A stretch of 14,688 nt of DNA from Candidatus Aminicenantes bacterium UBA4820 (GTDB taxonomy: Bacteria; Acidobacteriota; UBA4820), in assembly GCA_002402325.1 (NCBI GenBank), contig DHFQ01000107.1:1-14688 (forward strand), in the 5' to 3' direction. Each line of letters opens with the position of its first letter. The first letter of the stretch is position 1. Made by a program: the position numbers and the translations under genes. Under the pieces are notes generated by a model. It had not been told where the DNA came from. It was given only the letters and a program-made list of their open reading frames with translations, and searched no databases. Positions 7,984-14,688 of this stretch are shown here, piece after piece.

Positions 7984-8009
7984 GGAAGATAATAGTTGCT
8001 ACATCTTCC
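7984..8009 (-). repeat. Hairpin over the phoU stop codon
   Basis: GGAAGAT (7984-7990) pairs with ATCTTCC (8003-8009). After a small internal mismatch the stem resumes as TAG/CTA around a three-base loop, so the whole 26-base element can fold. It spans the phoU TAG stop. On the minus strand the first T-run (7967-7972) comes about 11 bases later, after A-rich sequence, so it is not a classical terminator. It could be a 3' processing or stability stem separating the pst message from mutS. Confidence 0.35.
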
Positions 8010-8652
8010 CGCCGTGTTTTAGAGTAATCCCTTCTTCCATATAGACGATGTCTTCGCAAATATTGGTGATAAGATCCGCTATTCTTTCAAGTTCTCTTGC
8101 AGCGGATGTTATCGCAAGTGCCTTTTCTCTCCCCATTGCCTTTCCCTCTTCATCAAAGATTGCAAGTGAGACAATTTCTTTGAGAAGGTCATCAATCTCA
8201 TCATCTTTTGCCATTACACTTTTAGCGGATGCTGAATCTTTTGCAATGAAAGCGGTTATGACATCTGAAAGCATAGATTTGACAATTGAGCCCATATAAG
8301 TTAATTTTTTTGAAATTGTTTCTGGAAGTGAAGCATCAATTGTAACAGCCCTTTCTGCAATATTTATTGAATGATCTCCAATTCTTTCAAGGTCATTGTT
8401 GATTTTCAAAGCCATAATCACAGTTCTTAAATCATCAGCTTCAGGTTGATAAAGGGCAAGAATCCTTAAACACTTTGAGTCAATTTCATTTTCAAGACGG
8501 TCTATGAACTCATCTCTTTCCTCAAGTTCTTTAAGTGTTTGTTTTGCATTTCCCTGAAGACTTTTAATTGCCTTTACAAGGATTGAATTGACCTCATCAG
8601 CCATTGAACTTATCATCTGTAAAAGATTCTGAATCTCCTCTTTTCCTTTCAT
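7999..8652 (-). CDS. phoU: Phosphate signalling regulator PhoU
   Basis: PhoU links the PstSCAB transporter to the PhoR kinase and holds the pho response off when phosphate is plentiful. The 217-residue all-helical protein has the two family repeats, each with the acidic metal-binding motif: DLERIGDHSINIAE (87-100) and RELERIADLITNICED (186-201). The start is set at ATG 8652, where GAGGTGG gives a strong ribosome site. An in-frame TTG at 8670 would add six residues and overlap pstB, but is less likely. The ATG is 10 nt past the pstB stop, as expected for the last gene of a pst operon. A second metal-cluster protein of the family is not seen. The alternative identity as an orphan PhoU-like regulator is ruled out by the operon context. 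Confidence 0.96.
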   Translation of the reverse strand: MKGKEEIQNLLQMISSMADEVNSILVKAIKSLQGNAKQTLKELEERDEFIDRLENEIDSKCLRILALYQPEADDLRTVIMALKINNDLERIGDHSINIAERAVTIDASLPETISKKLTYMGSIVKSMLSDVITAFIAKDSASAKSVMAKDDEIDDLLKEIVSLAIFDEEGKAMGREKALAITSAARELERIADLITNICEDIVYMEEGITLKHGGKM

Positions 8653-8662
8653 ATCCACCTCA

Positions 8663-9484
8663 TCAACCAAATCTTCCTGTTAAATATTCTTTACTTTTTT
8701 TCTCTTTTGGGTTTGTGAAAAATTTTTCAGTGTCGCTATATTCTACGAGTTCGCCAAGATACAAAAAGGCGGTGTAATCAGAAACCCTTGCCGCCTGTTG
8801 CATATTGTGGGTAACGATAACGATAGTATATTTTCCGCTCAACTCTTCAATCAATTCCTCAATCTTTGCGGTGGCAATAGGATCTAATGCTGAGGCAGGT
8901 TCATCCATCAAAAGGACCTCTGGTTCAATCGCTATCGCCCTTGCGATGCAGAGTCTTTGTTGCTGTCCACCCGAGAGGGAGGTTGCAGGTTCAAGAAGTT
9001 TGTCCTTTACCTCATCCCATAAGGCTGCTTTTCTCAAAGCAACTTCAATCCTTTCTCTGATTTCCGAACGACTCATTTTTTGATAGAGTTTCATTCCAAA
9101 GGCAATATTATCATAGATTGATAGTGGAAAGGGAGTTGGCTTTTGAAAAATCATCCCTATTTTTGATCTTAACATTGTGAGATTAACATCTCTTGATAAA
9201 ATGTTTGTGCCTCTAAAGATGATTTCACCTTCCGCTTTTTGCTCCTTGTAAAGCTCGAAAATTCTGTTAAAACACCTTAAAAGAGTTGATTTCCCGCACC
9301 CTGATGGACCGATTATCGCTGTAACCTTTTCTCTATAAATGGGAAAAGAGATATTTTTTAAAGCAACTGTTTTGCCGTAGTAGAATGAAAGATTTTTTAC
9401 CATTAGTTCAACATTGGAAACGATCTCACCTGAATGGATTAATTCTTTTTCAACGCTTAAAATGTTACCTTCTATGCTATCCAT
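8663..9484 (-). CDS. pstB: Phosphate ABC transporter ATP-binding protein PstB
   Basis: This is the cytoplasmic ATPase that powers phosphate import. The 273 residues contain Walker A GPSGCGKST (59-67), a Q-loop in FQKPTPFP from 113 that is typical of PstB, signature LSGGQQQR (170-177), Walker B LLMDEPASALDP (191-202) and the switch histidine H226 in THNMQQAARVSDYTAF. The first 27 residues extend beyond the usual family start (MVKNLSFYYGK). The ATG at 9484 is still preferred, because GAGGG lies a few bases upstream and it overlaps the pstA stop by eight bases (ATGGATAG), a typical coupling arrangement. Nothing is missing from the catalytic set. Confidence 0.97.
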   Translation of the reverse strand: MDSIEGNILSVEKELIHSGEIVSNVELMVKNLSFYYGKTVALKNISFPIYREKVTAIIGPSGCGKSTLLRCFNRIFELYKEQKAEGEIIFRGTNILSRDVNLTMLRSKIGMIFQKPTPFPLSIYDNIAFGMKLYQKMSRSEIRERIEVALRKAALWDEVKDKLLEPATSLSGGQQQRLCIARAIAIEPEVLLMDEPASALDPIATAKIEELIEELSGKYTIVIVTHNMQQAARVSDYTAFLYLGELVEYSDTEKFFTNPKEKKSKEYLTGRFG

Positions 9485-10325
9485 TTTTTACCCTCTTAAA
9501 AAGAATTCTTGATAATATTGTCAAAAGAAGTATCGCAACGGTAATTAAGAATGATGCCCCCCACGCAATCTGTCTCCAGTCATCGTAAGGAGACATAGCA
9601 TAATTAAAAATTGTAACATTCGCAGTTGGCATTGGTTTTAAAAGAGAAAAATTAAAGAACGGTGAATTCAAAGAGGTGAAGAGTAGTGGAGCGGTTTCAC
9701 CGGAAATTCTTGCAATTGCTGTCAAAATACCCGTTATCACACCAATTTTTGCACTTTTTAGACAGATTTTTCTTACAACAAAGGGATAACTAACGCCAAG
9801 TGCAAGCCCTGCCTCCCTCAATGTGTTTGGAACCATCAGAAGCATCTCCTCAGTTACCCCGTGTATTAAAGGGATGGTTATGATTGATAAAGCAAGTGCT
9901 CCTGCAATGGTAGAAAAACTTTTCATAGGAACAACAATAACCGCATAGACAAACAACCCGATTACAATACTTGGAACACTTGAAAGAATTTCAGTTGAAA
10001 ACTTCAAATATCTGCTGAAAGAGGTTCCCCTTCCAAACTCTGCGGAGTAGATTCCACTCATAACTCCAATGGGGATGCCAATCATTGATGCAATAAATGT
10101 TACTATAAACGAACCTACGATGGCATTTGCGATTCCTCCGCCTGCTTCGCCAGGCGGCTTAGGCAGGTGAAAGAAAAAACTGAAATTTATTGCACCAGAG
10201 CCCCTTTTTAAAACTTCATAAAGAATTGCACCAAGAATAAATATTGCAAGAAAGGCAAAAAATGTTGCAAAGGTTTTAAATGTGTAATCATAAATTCTTC
10301 TTAAAATTGAATGTCTTTTATTCAT
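9477..10325 (-). CDS. pstA: Phosphate ABC transporter permease PstA
   Basis: This is one of the two inner-membrane channel subunits. The 282-residue protein has about six hydrophobic segments. The PstA hallmark GGGIANAIVGS (62-72) follows the first one. The cytoplasmic EAA loop that docks on PstB begins at REAGLALGVSYPF (170-182), and RISGETAPLL (206-215) is conserved. The start codon overlaps the pstC stop as ATGA, with no clear ribosome site, so translation should depend on pstC. An odd DNA feature lies within it: codons for LPKPPGEAGG carry a 30-base GC-rich stretch with a perfect seven-base inverted repeat, unlike the AT-rich surroundings. Confidence 0.97.
   Translation of the reverse strand: MNKRHSILRRIYDYTFKTFATFFAFLAIFILGAILYEVLKRGSGAINFSFFFHLPKPPGEAGGGIANAIVGSFIVTFIASMIGIPIGVMSGIYSAEFGRGTSFSRYLKFSTEILSSVPSIVIGLFVYAVIVVPMKSFSTIAGALALSIITIPLIHGVTEEMLLMVPNTLREAGLALGVSYPFVVRKICLKSAKIGVITGILTAIARISGETAPLLFTSLNSPFFNFSLLKPMPTANVTIFNYAMSPYDDWRQIAWGASFLITVAILLLTILSRILFKRVKNG
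10138..10167. repeat. GC-rich palindromic element inside pstA
   Basis: CCGCCTG (10138-10144) and CAGGCGG (10151-10157) are perfect inverted arms around CTTCGC. Overlapping arms CCTGC (10141-10145) and GCAGG (10163-10167) allow a second fold. Of the 30 bases, 22 are G or C, far above the flanking sequence. It stays in frame and encodes PKPPGEAGG. It looks like a copy of a short dispersed palindromic repeat accommodated in a tolerant loop, or simply a GC-biased Gly/Pro codon run. Only a genome-wide search could tell. Confidence 0.5.
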
Positions 10326-11251
10326 TTTCTTGAACCAGAATTTTTTTCTACGCTATAAATCAGGTATCTGGAAAGAGAAATAACAGTTATACTCAAAAAG
10401 AAAAGAACAAGCCCAAGAAAAATAAGGCTACTTGTATGAAGTTTTGTAACCGCCTCTGAAAGTTCATTTGCAAGTGTTGACGCAATAGTGCTTGATGGGG
10501 AGATAAGCGAGGTCGTAATATTATGCTGATTTCCTATTATAAATGTTACCGCCATAGTTTCCCCAAGTGCCCTTCCAATCGCAAGAAATGCAGAGCCTAT
10601 TATCCCTTTTTTGGCGTAGGGAAAAAGGATTTTAAAAGAAACTTCAGCCTTAGTTGCCCCCATCGCATAGGCAGATTCTCTCACCTTATCGGGAATTAAA
10701 AGAAGAATCTCTCTGCATATTGAAACAATTAAGGGCAAAATCATTATGGCAAGAATTATGGATGCAGTTAAGATTCCAATTCCCATAGGAGGTCCCTCAA
10801 AGAGGGGAGAATTTGGAAATTTATTCTTTATAGGAATTATTAATCTTCTTGAAATTATTGGTGCAAATACAAAGAGTCCCCACATACCGTAGATTATACT
10901 CGGAACCGCAGAAAGTAATTCAACACCAATAGAAATTGGTCTGCTTAAATAGGAAGGAGAGATTTCTGTAAGGAAAAATGCTGTTAAAATTCCAACAGGA
11001 AAAGCAATTAAAATCGCTAAAAAAGATGTCGTTAAAGTTCCAAAAATTTGAGGTAAAGCACCATATATATCTCTCACAGGATCCCACTTTAACCCGATTA
11101 AGAATTTGAACCCAAAAGCTTTCATAGCGGGGAAACTTTCAATTAGTAATGCAAAAAATATCAGGAAAATTATTGAGAAAACCGCTATTGCTGAAATAAA
11201 GGAAAGAACCTCAAAAGGGGTTCTTTCCTTTTTTGAAAATGGGATTTTCAA
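10322..11251 (-). CDS. pstC: Phosphate ABC transporter permease PstC
   Basis: This is the second inner-membrane channel subunit, pairing with PstA. The 309 residues show six hydrophobic stretches (roughly 17-37, 72-94, 113-132, 159-179, 217-240 and 275-295). The EAA docking loop is RESAYAMGATKAEVSFKILF (191-210), followed by AIGRALGETMAV (224-235), diagnostic of PstC. The start is TTG at 11251, two bases after the pstS stop, with GGAG about nine bases ahead inside the pstS coding end. No ATG is available before the first membrane segment. A weak start here could keep permease output below that of the binding protein, though that is inference. The stop overlaps pstA. Confidence 0.97.
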   Translation of the reverse strand: MKIPFSKKERTPFEVLSFISAIAVFSIIFLIFFALLIESFPAMKAFGFKFLIGLKWDPVRDIYGALPQIFGTLTTSFLAILIAFPVGILTAFFLTEISPSYLSRPISIGVELLSAVPSIIYGMWGLFVFAPIISRRLIIPIKNKFPNSPLFEGPPMGIGILTASIILAIMILPLIVSICREILLLIPDKVRESAYAMGATKAEVSFKILFPYAKKGIIGSAFLAIGRALGETMAVTFIIGNQHNITTSLISPSSTIASTLANELSEAVTKLHTSSLIFLGLVLFFLSITVISLSRYLIYSVEKNSGSRK

Positions 11252-11253
11252 GT

Positions 11254-12288
11254 TTAATTACTCCAGACTTTCTTTCCACTACAGACAACTTTTTCCGCCC
11301 ACAGGTTTTCAACCATTGAATAAACATTTTCTGGAATGGGTATGTAATCAAGGTCAAGTGCATACTTTGAGCCGTTTTTATAACACCAATCAAAGAATTG
11401 GAGCATAGTTTTTGCCTTTTCACAGTTCTCCTGATTTTTGTAAATCAAGATGAAACTTGCTCCCGTGATAGGCCAGGAATTCTTGCCACTCTGGTCTGTG
11501 AGAATAAGGTAAAAATTATCCACCTTGTCCCACCTTGCATTTTCCGCTGCCATTTTGAAACTCTCTACTGATGGTTCAACAAAATTGCCATCCCTGTTTT
11601 TCAATTTTGCCACTTTCATCTTGTTCTGCTTAGCATAAGCGTATTCAACATATCCTATTCCGCCTTCACTCTGTTTAACATAAGAAGCGACCCCTTCATT
11701 CCCTTTGCCACCAACACCCGTTGGCCAATCAACAGCGGTTCCGTATCCAACAAGATTTTTCCACTTCAAACTTACGCTTGAAAGATAATTTGTAAATAAA
11801 AATGATGTGCCCGACCCATCAGCCCTATGGACAACTGTTATCTCTTTATCGGGAAGTCTTAATTCAGGGTTGAGTTTAGCAATTCTCGGATCGTTCCATT
11901 TTTTTATTTCCCCAAGAAAAATGAGCGCTACACTCTCTCCATCAAGGTTCAGTGCTAAATCTGGAATTTCCTCAAGATTGTAAGTAATTACAGCGCCTCC
12001 GATGACCATTGGAAATTGAATAAGTCCCTTTGAATTAAGTTCCTCACTTTTTAAAGGTGAATCACTTGCTCCAAAGTCAACCGTTTTGTTTGAAATTTGC
12101 TGAATACCACCGCCAGAGCCGATTGATTGGTAATTTAATTTTAGTCCTGTGATCTTCTCATACTCGTAAGCCCATTTTCCGAAAATCGGGTAGGGAAAAG
12201 TTGCACCTGCCCCGGTGATTGTTTTCACCTGAGAAAATAGAGTAACCTGAGCCATTAGAATCAGTGTTAACAACAAGATTTTTTTCAT
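11254..12288 (-). CDS. pstS: Periplasmic phosphate-binding protein PstS
   Basis: This protein captures inorganic phosphate outside the inner membrane and delivers it to PstCA. The 344 residues begin with a signal peptide (MKK, hydrophobic core 4-17, likely cleavage near FSQ at 18-20). There is no lipobox cysteine, so the mature protein should be soluble in a periplasm rather than lipid-anchored. Phosphate-contact segments of the family are all present: TGAGATFP (25-32), SIGSGGG (55-61), DFGASD (71-76), HRADGSGT (154-161) and GNEGVASYV (196-204). The ATG has GGAG seven bases upstream. It is the first gene of pstSCAB-phoU and follows the phoR end by 91 nt. Confidence 0.97.
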   Translation of the reverse strand: MKKILLLTLILMAQVTLFSQVKTITGAGATFPYPIFGKWAYEYEKITGLKLNYQSIGSGGGIQQISNKTVDFGASDSPLKSEELNSKGLIQFPMVIGGAVITYNLEEIPDLALNLDGESVALIFLGEIKKWNDPRIAKLNPELRLPDKEITVVHRADGSGTSFLFTNYLSSVSLKWKNLVGYGTAVDWPTGVGGKGNEGVASYVKQSEGGIGYVEYAYAKQNKMKVAKLKNRDGNFVEPSVESFKMAAENARWDKVDNFYLILTDQSGKNSWPITGASFILIYKNQENCEKAKTMLQFFDWCYKNGSKYALDLDYIPIPENVYSMVENLWAEKVVCSGKKVWSN

Positions 12289-12379
12289 TTTACACTCCTT
12301 TCTTTACCATCGTTCAGAAAAAAGTGTAAAACAGGAGTATTTCTTCTTCTTTTCACTTTTATTGCAAAATCGCAATAAT
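12288..12379 (-). promoter_or_regulatory. pstS leader and likely PhoB-controlled region
   Basis: The 91-nt gap carries several repeats. GTGTAAAA on the minus strand (12288-12295, touching the pstS start) has an inverted copy at 12324-12331. A third, related copy, AAAAGTGAAAA on the minus strand, lies at 12350-12360. Another hairpin, TTATTGC (12359-12365) with GCAATAA (12372-12378), follows the phoR stop but has no T-run. No E. coli-type pho box (tandem CTGTCAT) and no convincing -35/-10 pair are seen, which fits an activator-dependent promoter but does not prove it. Confidence 0.35.
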
Positions 12380-13687
12380 TCATTTGCTCAGTGGTATAAC
12401 AACCTTAAATTTTGAACCTTTTCCTATTTCGCTTTCAACATCAATTGTGCCGTTGAGCATTTTTATTGAGTGCTTGACGATGGCAAGCCCTAACCCCGTT
12501 CCGCCCTTTTCTTTTGAACGGTGGGAATCAATTCTAAAAAACCTTTCAAAAATCCTCTCCCTGTATTCTTCCAGGATTCCTTCCCCTGTATCTTCAACTT
12601 CAATTTTTAATTCATTTTCTGCAACATTGGTCGTAATAAAAAGTGAACCTTCGTTTTTATTGTATTTGACGCCATTTTCAACGAGATTTTTAAGTATCAT
12701 TTGAAGCAAAACCCCATCAGAGTTAACGATTTTCTCTCCTTTTAAATCTATTTTAACTTTAATTCCCATATCTACAATTAGAGGATTAAGGTCGCTTAAA
12801 ATTGATTCAATCATCTCTTTAACATCAATGTCCTCATATCTCAACTCATATTCTCCACTTTCAATTCTTGATAAAGACATAAGATCATTTAAGAGATTTG
12901 TCATTTTCAAAATTTGATTTTTCATTTTTTCAATTAACTTCTGTCGGTTTTCTTTATCCTTTTCAAACTCTAAAACCTCAAGAAGTGAAAGGGTTGCTGA
13001 AAGAGGAGTTCTCAACTCATGGGAAATATTTGAAACAAGATCTGATTTTATATTTTCAAGATTTTTTTCAATCGTAACATCAGTAATAGAAATCGCCCAT
13101 TTTTCTTTAAGCAGAGGGAAAATGTATATACTAAAAACCCTGCCCTTTCCTTTCCCCATTTCAGGAAAGACTCCAGAAACCTCCTTTCCTTCGTCCGTCG
13201 CTTCTTTTAGCATAGCGTTTAAAGATGGAATTGAAAGCGAAGCTATAGGGGCATCCCCTCTAAAGTAGGGAAACATTTCTCTTAATACTTTACTTGCCAC
13301 GATAACTTTAAACTCTTTGTCAAGAAGTAATAGCCCCTGAGGGAGAAGGTCAATTAAATCTAATAGTTCCTTCTCTCTTTTTATTGAAGATTCCTTGTGC
13401 TCTTTAAGTTCTGTGGCAAGGTTGTTAAACTGCCTTGCTATATCTATAAAATCTTTCCCCTTTAAATCGTCGAGTCTCGCCTCATAATCTTCATTTCGCA
13501 CCCTTGAAATTGCCCTTTCAAGTTCATCAAAATGACTTTTTACCCTTTTGTCAAAAAATAGTGATAGAAGTATTAAAACTGAAATAGAAAAAAGGAAAAA
13601 TGGTAGCGGGGAAAGAAATTTTTCAGAGATTATGACAATGAGAAAAAATATAAGTAGAAGATAAAATGTCCTCTTAAAAAGGTTCAT
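12380..13687 (-). CDS. phoR: Phosphate-regulon sensor histidine kinase PhoR
   Basis: This is the membrane kinase that phosphorylates the adjacent regulator when phosphate is scarce. Residues 7-20 and 28-45 are two membrane segments separated by only about seven residues, so there is no periplasmic sensor domain. A HAMP-like linker (about 46-100) and a PAS-like domain (about 104-205) follow. The dimerisation helix has phospho-acceptor H223 in SHELRTPL. The ATPase has an N-box with N338, DTGEG (366-370), ERFFR (381-385) and GGTGLGLAIVK (395-405). This layout is the PhoR type, which senses through PstSCAB and PhoU. ATG 13687 overlaps the phoB stop by 14 nt. The name rests on architecture plus linkage to pst; the kinase domain alone would not distinguish it. 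Confidence 0.92.
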   Translation of the reverse strand: MNLFKRTFYLLLIFFLIVIISEKFLSPLPFFLFSISVLILLSLFFDKRVKSHFDELERAISRVRNEDYEARLDDLKGKDFIDIARQFNNLATELKEHKESSIKREKELLDLIDLLPQGLLLLDKEFKVIVASKVLREMFPYFRGDAPIASLSIPSLNAMLKEATDEGKEVSGVFPEMGKGKGRVFSIYIFPLLKEKWAISITDVTIEKNLENIKSDLVSNISHELRTPLSATLSLLEVLEFEKDKENRQKLIEKMKNQILKMTNLLNDLMSLSRIESGEYELRYEDIDVKEMIESILSDLNPLIVDMGIKVKIDLKGEKIVNSDGVLLQMILKNLVENGVKYNKNEGSLFITTNVAENELKIEVEDTGEGILEEYRERIFERFFRIDSHRSKEKGGTGLGLAIVKHSIKMLNGTIDVESEIGKGSKFKVVIPLSK

Positions 13688-14372
13688 TCAACTCTTTCAT
13701 TCTGTAGCCAAGCCCTCTTACAGTCTCAATCACCTTTCCACTACTCCCCATCTTCTCTCTCATCCTTGCAATATGGACATCAACAGCCCTTATATCAACA
13801 TCTTTTTCCTCTTCCCAGAATTGAGAAAGTATCTGCTCTCTTGTAAAAAGTTTTCCCGCATTCTCAATGAAATAAATAAGTATTTTAAACTCCATAGGAG
13901 TCAAATTAAATGTCTTCTCAAGATCTCCAGCCTTGTGTTTTGAAGTATCAGCCCATATCTCTCCATATTTCAAAAGTGGCGTCCCTTTTGTTTCTTTCAA
14001 CTTGTATCTTCTAAGTACTGCCTTAACCCTTGCAAGGAGTTCTTCTCTTCTAAAAGGTTTTATGATGTAATCATCCGCACCAAGATTTAAGGCGTTCACG
14101 ATGTTTATTTCCATCGTCTTTGCCGTAACCATAATCACAGCAAGGCTATTGTAGTTTGAGTCGTTTCTTAATATTCTTAGCAGTTCTATGCCTGATAGTT
14201 TTGGTATCATCCAGTCAAGAAGAAGAAGATCAAACACCTCCTCTTTGATTCCAACAAGGGCATCTGTCCCATCTTTGAAATCTTTAACATAGTAATCTTC
14301 TCTTTCAAGGAGGATTTTGAGACTTTCCCTCAAGTCGTCCTCATCCTCAACTATGGCAATTCTTTCATTCAT
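13674..14372 (-). CDS. phoB: Phosphate-regulon response regulator PhoB (OmpR family)
   Basis: This is a DNA-binding regulator of 232 residues. The receiver domain (1-120) has acidic pocket E9/D10, phospho-acceptor D53 in LLDWMIPKLSG, switch T83 and K105 in IIKPF. The winged-helix domain (about 133-228) has the recognition segment RAVDVHIARMREK (195-207) and TVRGLGYR (217-224). The start is ATG 14372 because AGGAG (14379-14383) sits six bases upstream. The in-frame TTG at 14387 would lie at or before the predicted transcription start. It precedes phoR with a 14-nt overlap and should activate pstS and other pho genes. Identity as PhoB, rather than another OmpR-family regulator, comes from the linkage to phoR and pst. 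Confidence 0.93.
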   Translation of the reverse strand: MNERIAIVEDEDDLRESLKILLEREDYYVKDFKDGTDALVGIKEEVFDLLLLDWMIPKLSGIELLRILRNDSNYNSLAVIMVTAKTMEINIVNALNLGADDYIIKPFRREELLARVKAVLRRYKLKETKGTPLLKYGEIWADTSKHKAGDLEKTFNLTPMEFKILIYFIENAGKLFTREQILSQFWEEEKDVDIRAVDVHIARMREKMGSSGKVIETVRGLGYRMKELNEPF

Positions 14373-14392
14373 CTTCTTCTCCTGCAACTTTT

Positions 14393-14421
14393 ATTATAAG
14401 TTTCTATTCATTTCTAATCAA
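14393..14421 (-). promoter_or_regulatory. Promoter of phoB-phoR
   Basis: On the minus strand TTGATT (14416-14421), a 17-base spacer and a perfect TATAAT (14393-14398) form the best sigma-70-type promoter in the window. Transcription would start near 14386. The leader would be about 14 bases, just enough to hold AGGAG before ATG 14372, which supports that start codon. Confidence 0.7.
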
Positions 14422-14447
14422 GCAATTTTTCAAAAAGATAAAACTCC

Positions 14448-14600
14448 TTAAAACAAACTCACTACAAATGTGAAAAGTTTTAAGACTAAAAAATAGAGAA
14501 AAGTTAAACATAACAAAAGTATAATTATATTAAACCACATTTTTTTGAAACTAATTTTAGAATTTATAGTTTTTAACTTTTCTAAATCGTGTTCTTCCAT
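14448..14600 (-). CDS. Small membrane protein of unknown function
   Basis: The 50-residue protein has a charged, helical N-terminus (MEEHDLEKLKTINSKISFKK) and then an almost unbroken hydrophobic segment from about residue 22 to the end, with one Lys at 41. It should be a single-pass or tail-anchored inner-membrane protein with its N-terminus inside. ATG 14600 is chosen because GGAGG (14606-14610) lies five bases ahead. The frame stays open to the window edge, but there it reads straight through two ribosome-binding-site-like GGAGG runs, so the longer form is less likely. It ends 75 nt before phoB, on the same strand, with no terminator seen between. No family is recognised. Confidence 0.55.
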   Translation of the reverse strand: MEEHDLEKLKTINSKISFKKMWFNIIILLLCLTFLYFLVLKLFTFVVSLF

Positions 14601-14609
14601 TGTTACCTC

Positions 14610-14636
14610 CAACAATAATTTGCCCTCCAATTGTTG
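14610..14636 (-). repeat. Inverted repeat around ribosome-site-like runs
   Basis: CAACAAT (14610-14616) and ATTGTTG (14630-14636) are perfect arms. On the minus strand the loop holds GGAGGG, and the true GGAGG site of the small membrane protein begins at the base of the stem. A fold here could modulate its translation. The stem is short and AT-rich, so it may be chance. Confidence 0.25.
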
Positions 14637-14688
14637 CAGAAAGATTTCAAAAGTTATTCTTTTTTGAAATAAATTCGTCACGGGGTCA

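Noticed and set aside
8653..8670. TTG at 8670 as the phoU start
   Set aside because: ATG 8652 has the stronger GAGGTGG ribosome site and gives a family-typical N-terminus.
11106..11423. Open frames across the pstC/pstS junction on both strands
   Set aside because: Both real genes are well supported here by conserved motifs; the extra frames cross domain boundaries and match no family.
12289..12379. E. coli-type pho box before pstS
   Set aside because: CTG occurrences are spaced 17 bases apart, not 11, and CTGTCAT is absent; a lineage-specific site remains possible.
14645..14669. TTTCAAAA/TTTTGAAA inverted repeat near the right edge as a terminator
   Set aside because: Each arm has a single G or C and no T-run follows on the minus strand; likely chance in AT-rich sequence.
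1..14688. CRISPR arrays, tRNA or rRNA genes, insertion sequences and phage genes
   Set aside because: No regularly spaced repeats, cloverleaf-like segments, rRNA-like sequence or transposase and integrase motifs were seen on either strand.

Overview
The window is a gene-dense piece of a low-GC bacterial chromosome. Reading frames are purine-rich, with many AGG/AGA arginine codons, and Shine-Dalgarno sites of the GGAG/GGAGG type are strong. TTG is used as a start codon at least twice (mutS, pstC). These traits, with a periplasm-type PstS that has no lipobox cysteine, suggest a Gram-negative-type, possibly anaerobic or thermophilic, deep-branching or candidate-phylum bacterium. The lineage cannot be fixed from this sequence alone.

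Layout. Bases 1-303 hold no intact gene: there is a terminator-like inverted repeat and what may be a decayed reading frame. The plus strand then carries uvrA (nucleotide excision repair), tnaA (tryptophanase, overlapping the uvrA end by 86 nt), a two-domain protein of unknown function, and thiS (a ThiS-type sulfur carrier ending in Gly-Gly-Gly, coupled to the unknown gene by an ATGA overlap). The thiS stop meets the mutS stop tail to tail, with a 4-nt overlap.

From 5376 to the end, every gene is on the minus strand. Read in the direction of transcription they are: a 50-residue membrane protein, phoB (response regulator), phoR (sensor kinase), pstS, pstC, pstA, pstB, phoU and mutS. phoB has a good sigma-70-type promoter with a very short leader. 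phoB/phoR overlap by 14 nt, pstC/pstA by 4 nt and pstA/pstB by 8 nt; pstS/pstC are 2 nt apart and pstB/phoU 10 nt apart. Only the 91-nt gap before pstS and the 64-nt gap before mutS look large enough for separate control.

How the genes work together. PstS captures phosphate in the periplasm, PstC and PstA form the channel and PstB powers import. PhoU relays transporter state to PhoR, which has almost no periplasmic domain of its own, and PhoR controls PhoB, which in turn should control pstS-phoU. uvrA and mutS are housekeeping DNA-repair genes with no mutL or uvrB nearby. I see no CRISPR array, phage gene, insertion sequence, tRNA or rRNA. Most of the window is familiar. The least explained parts are the unknown protein coupled to thiS, the GC-rich palindrome inside pstA, the short membrane protein ahead of phoB, the repeats around the pstS start, and the decayed-looking stretch before uvrA.
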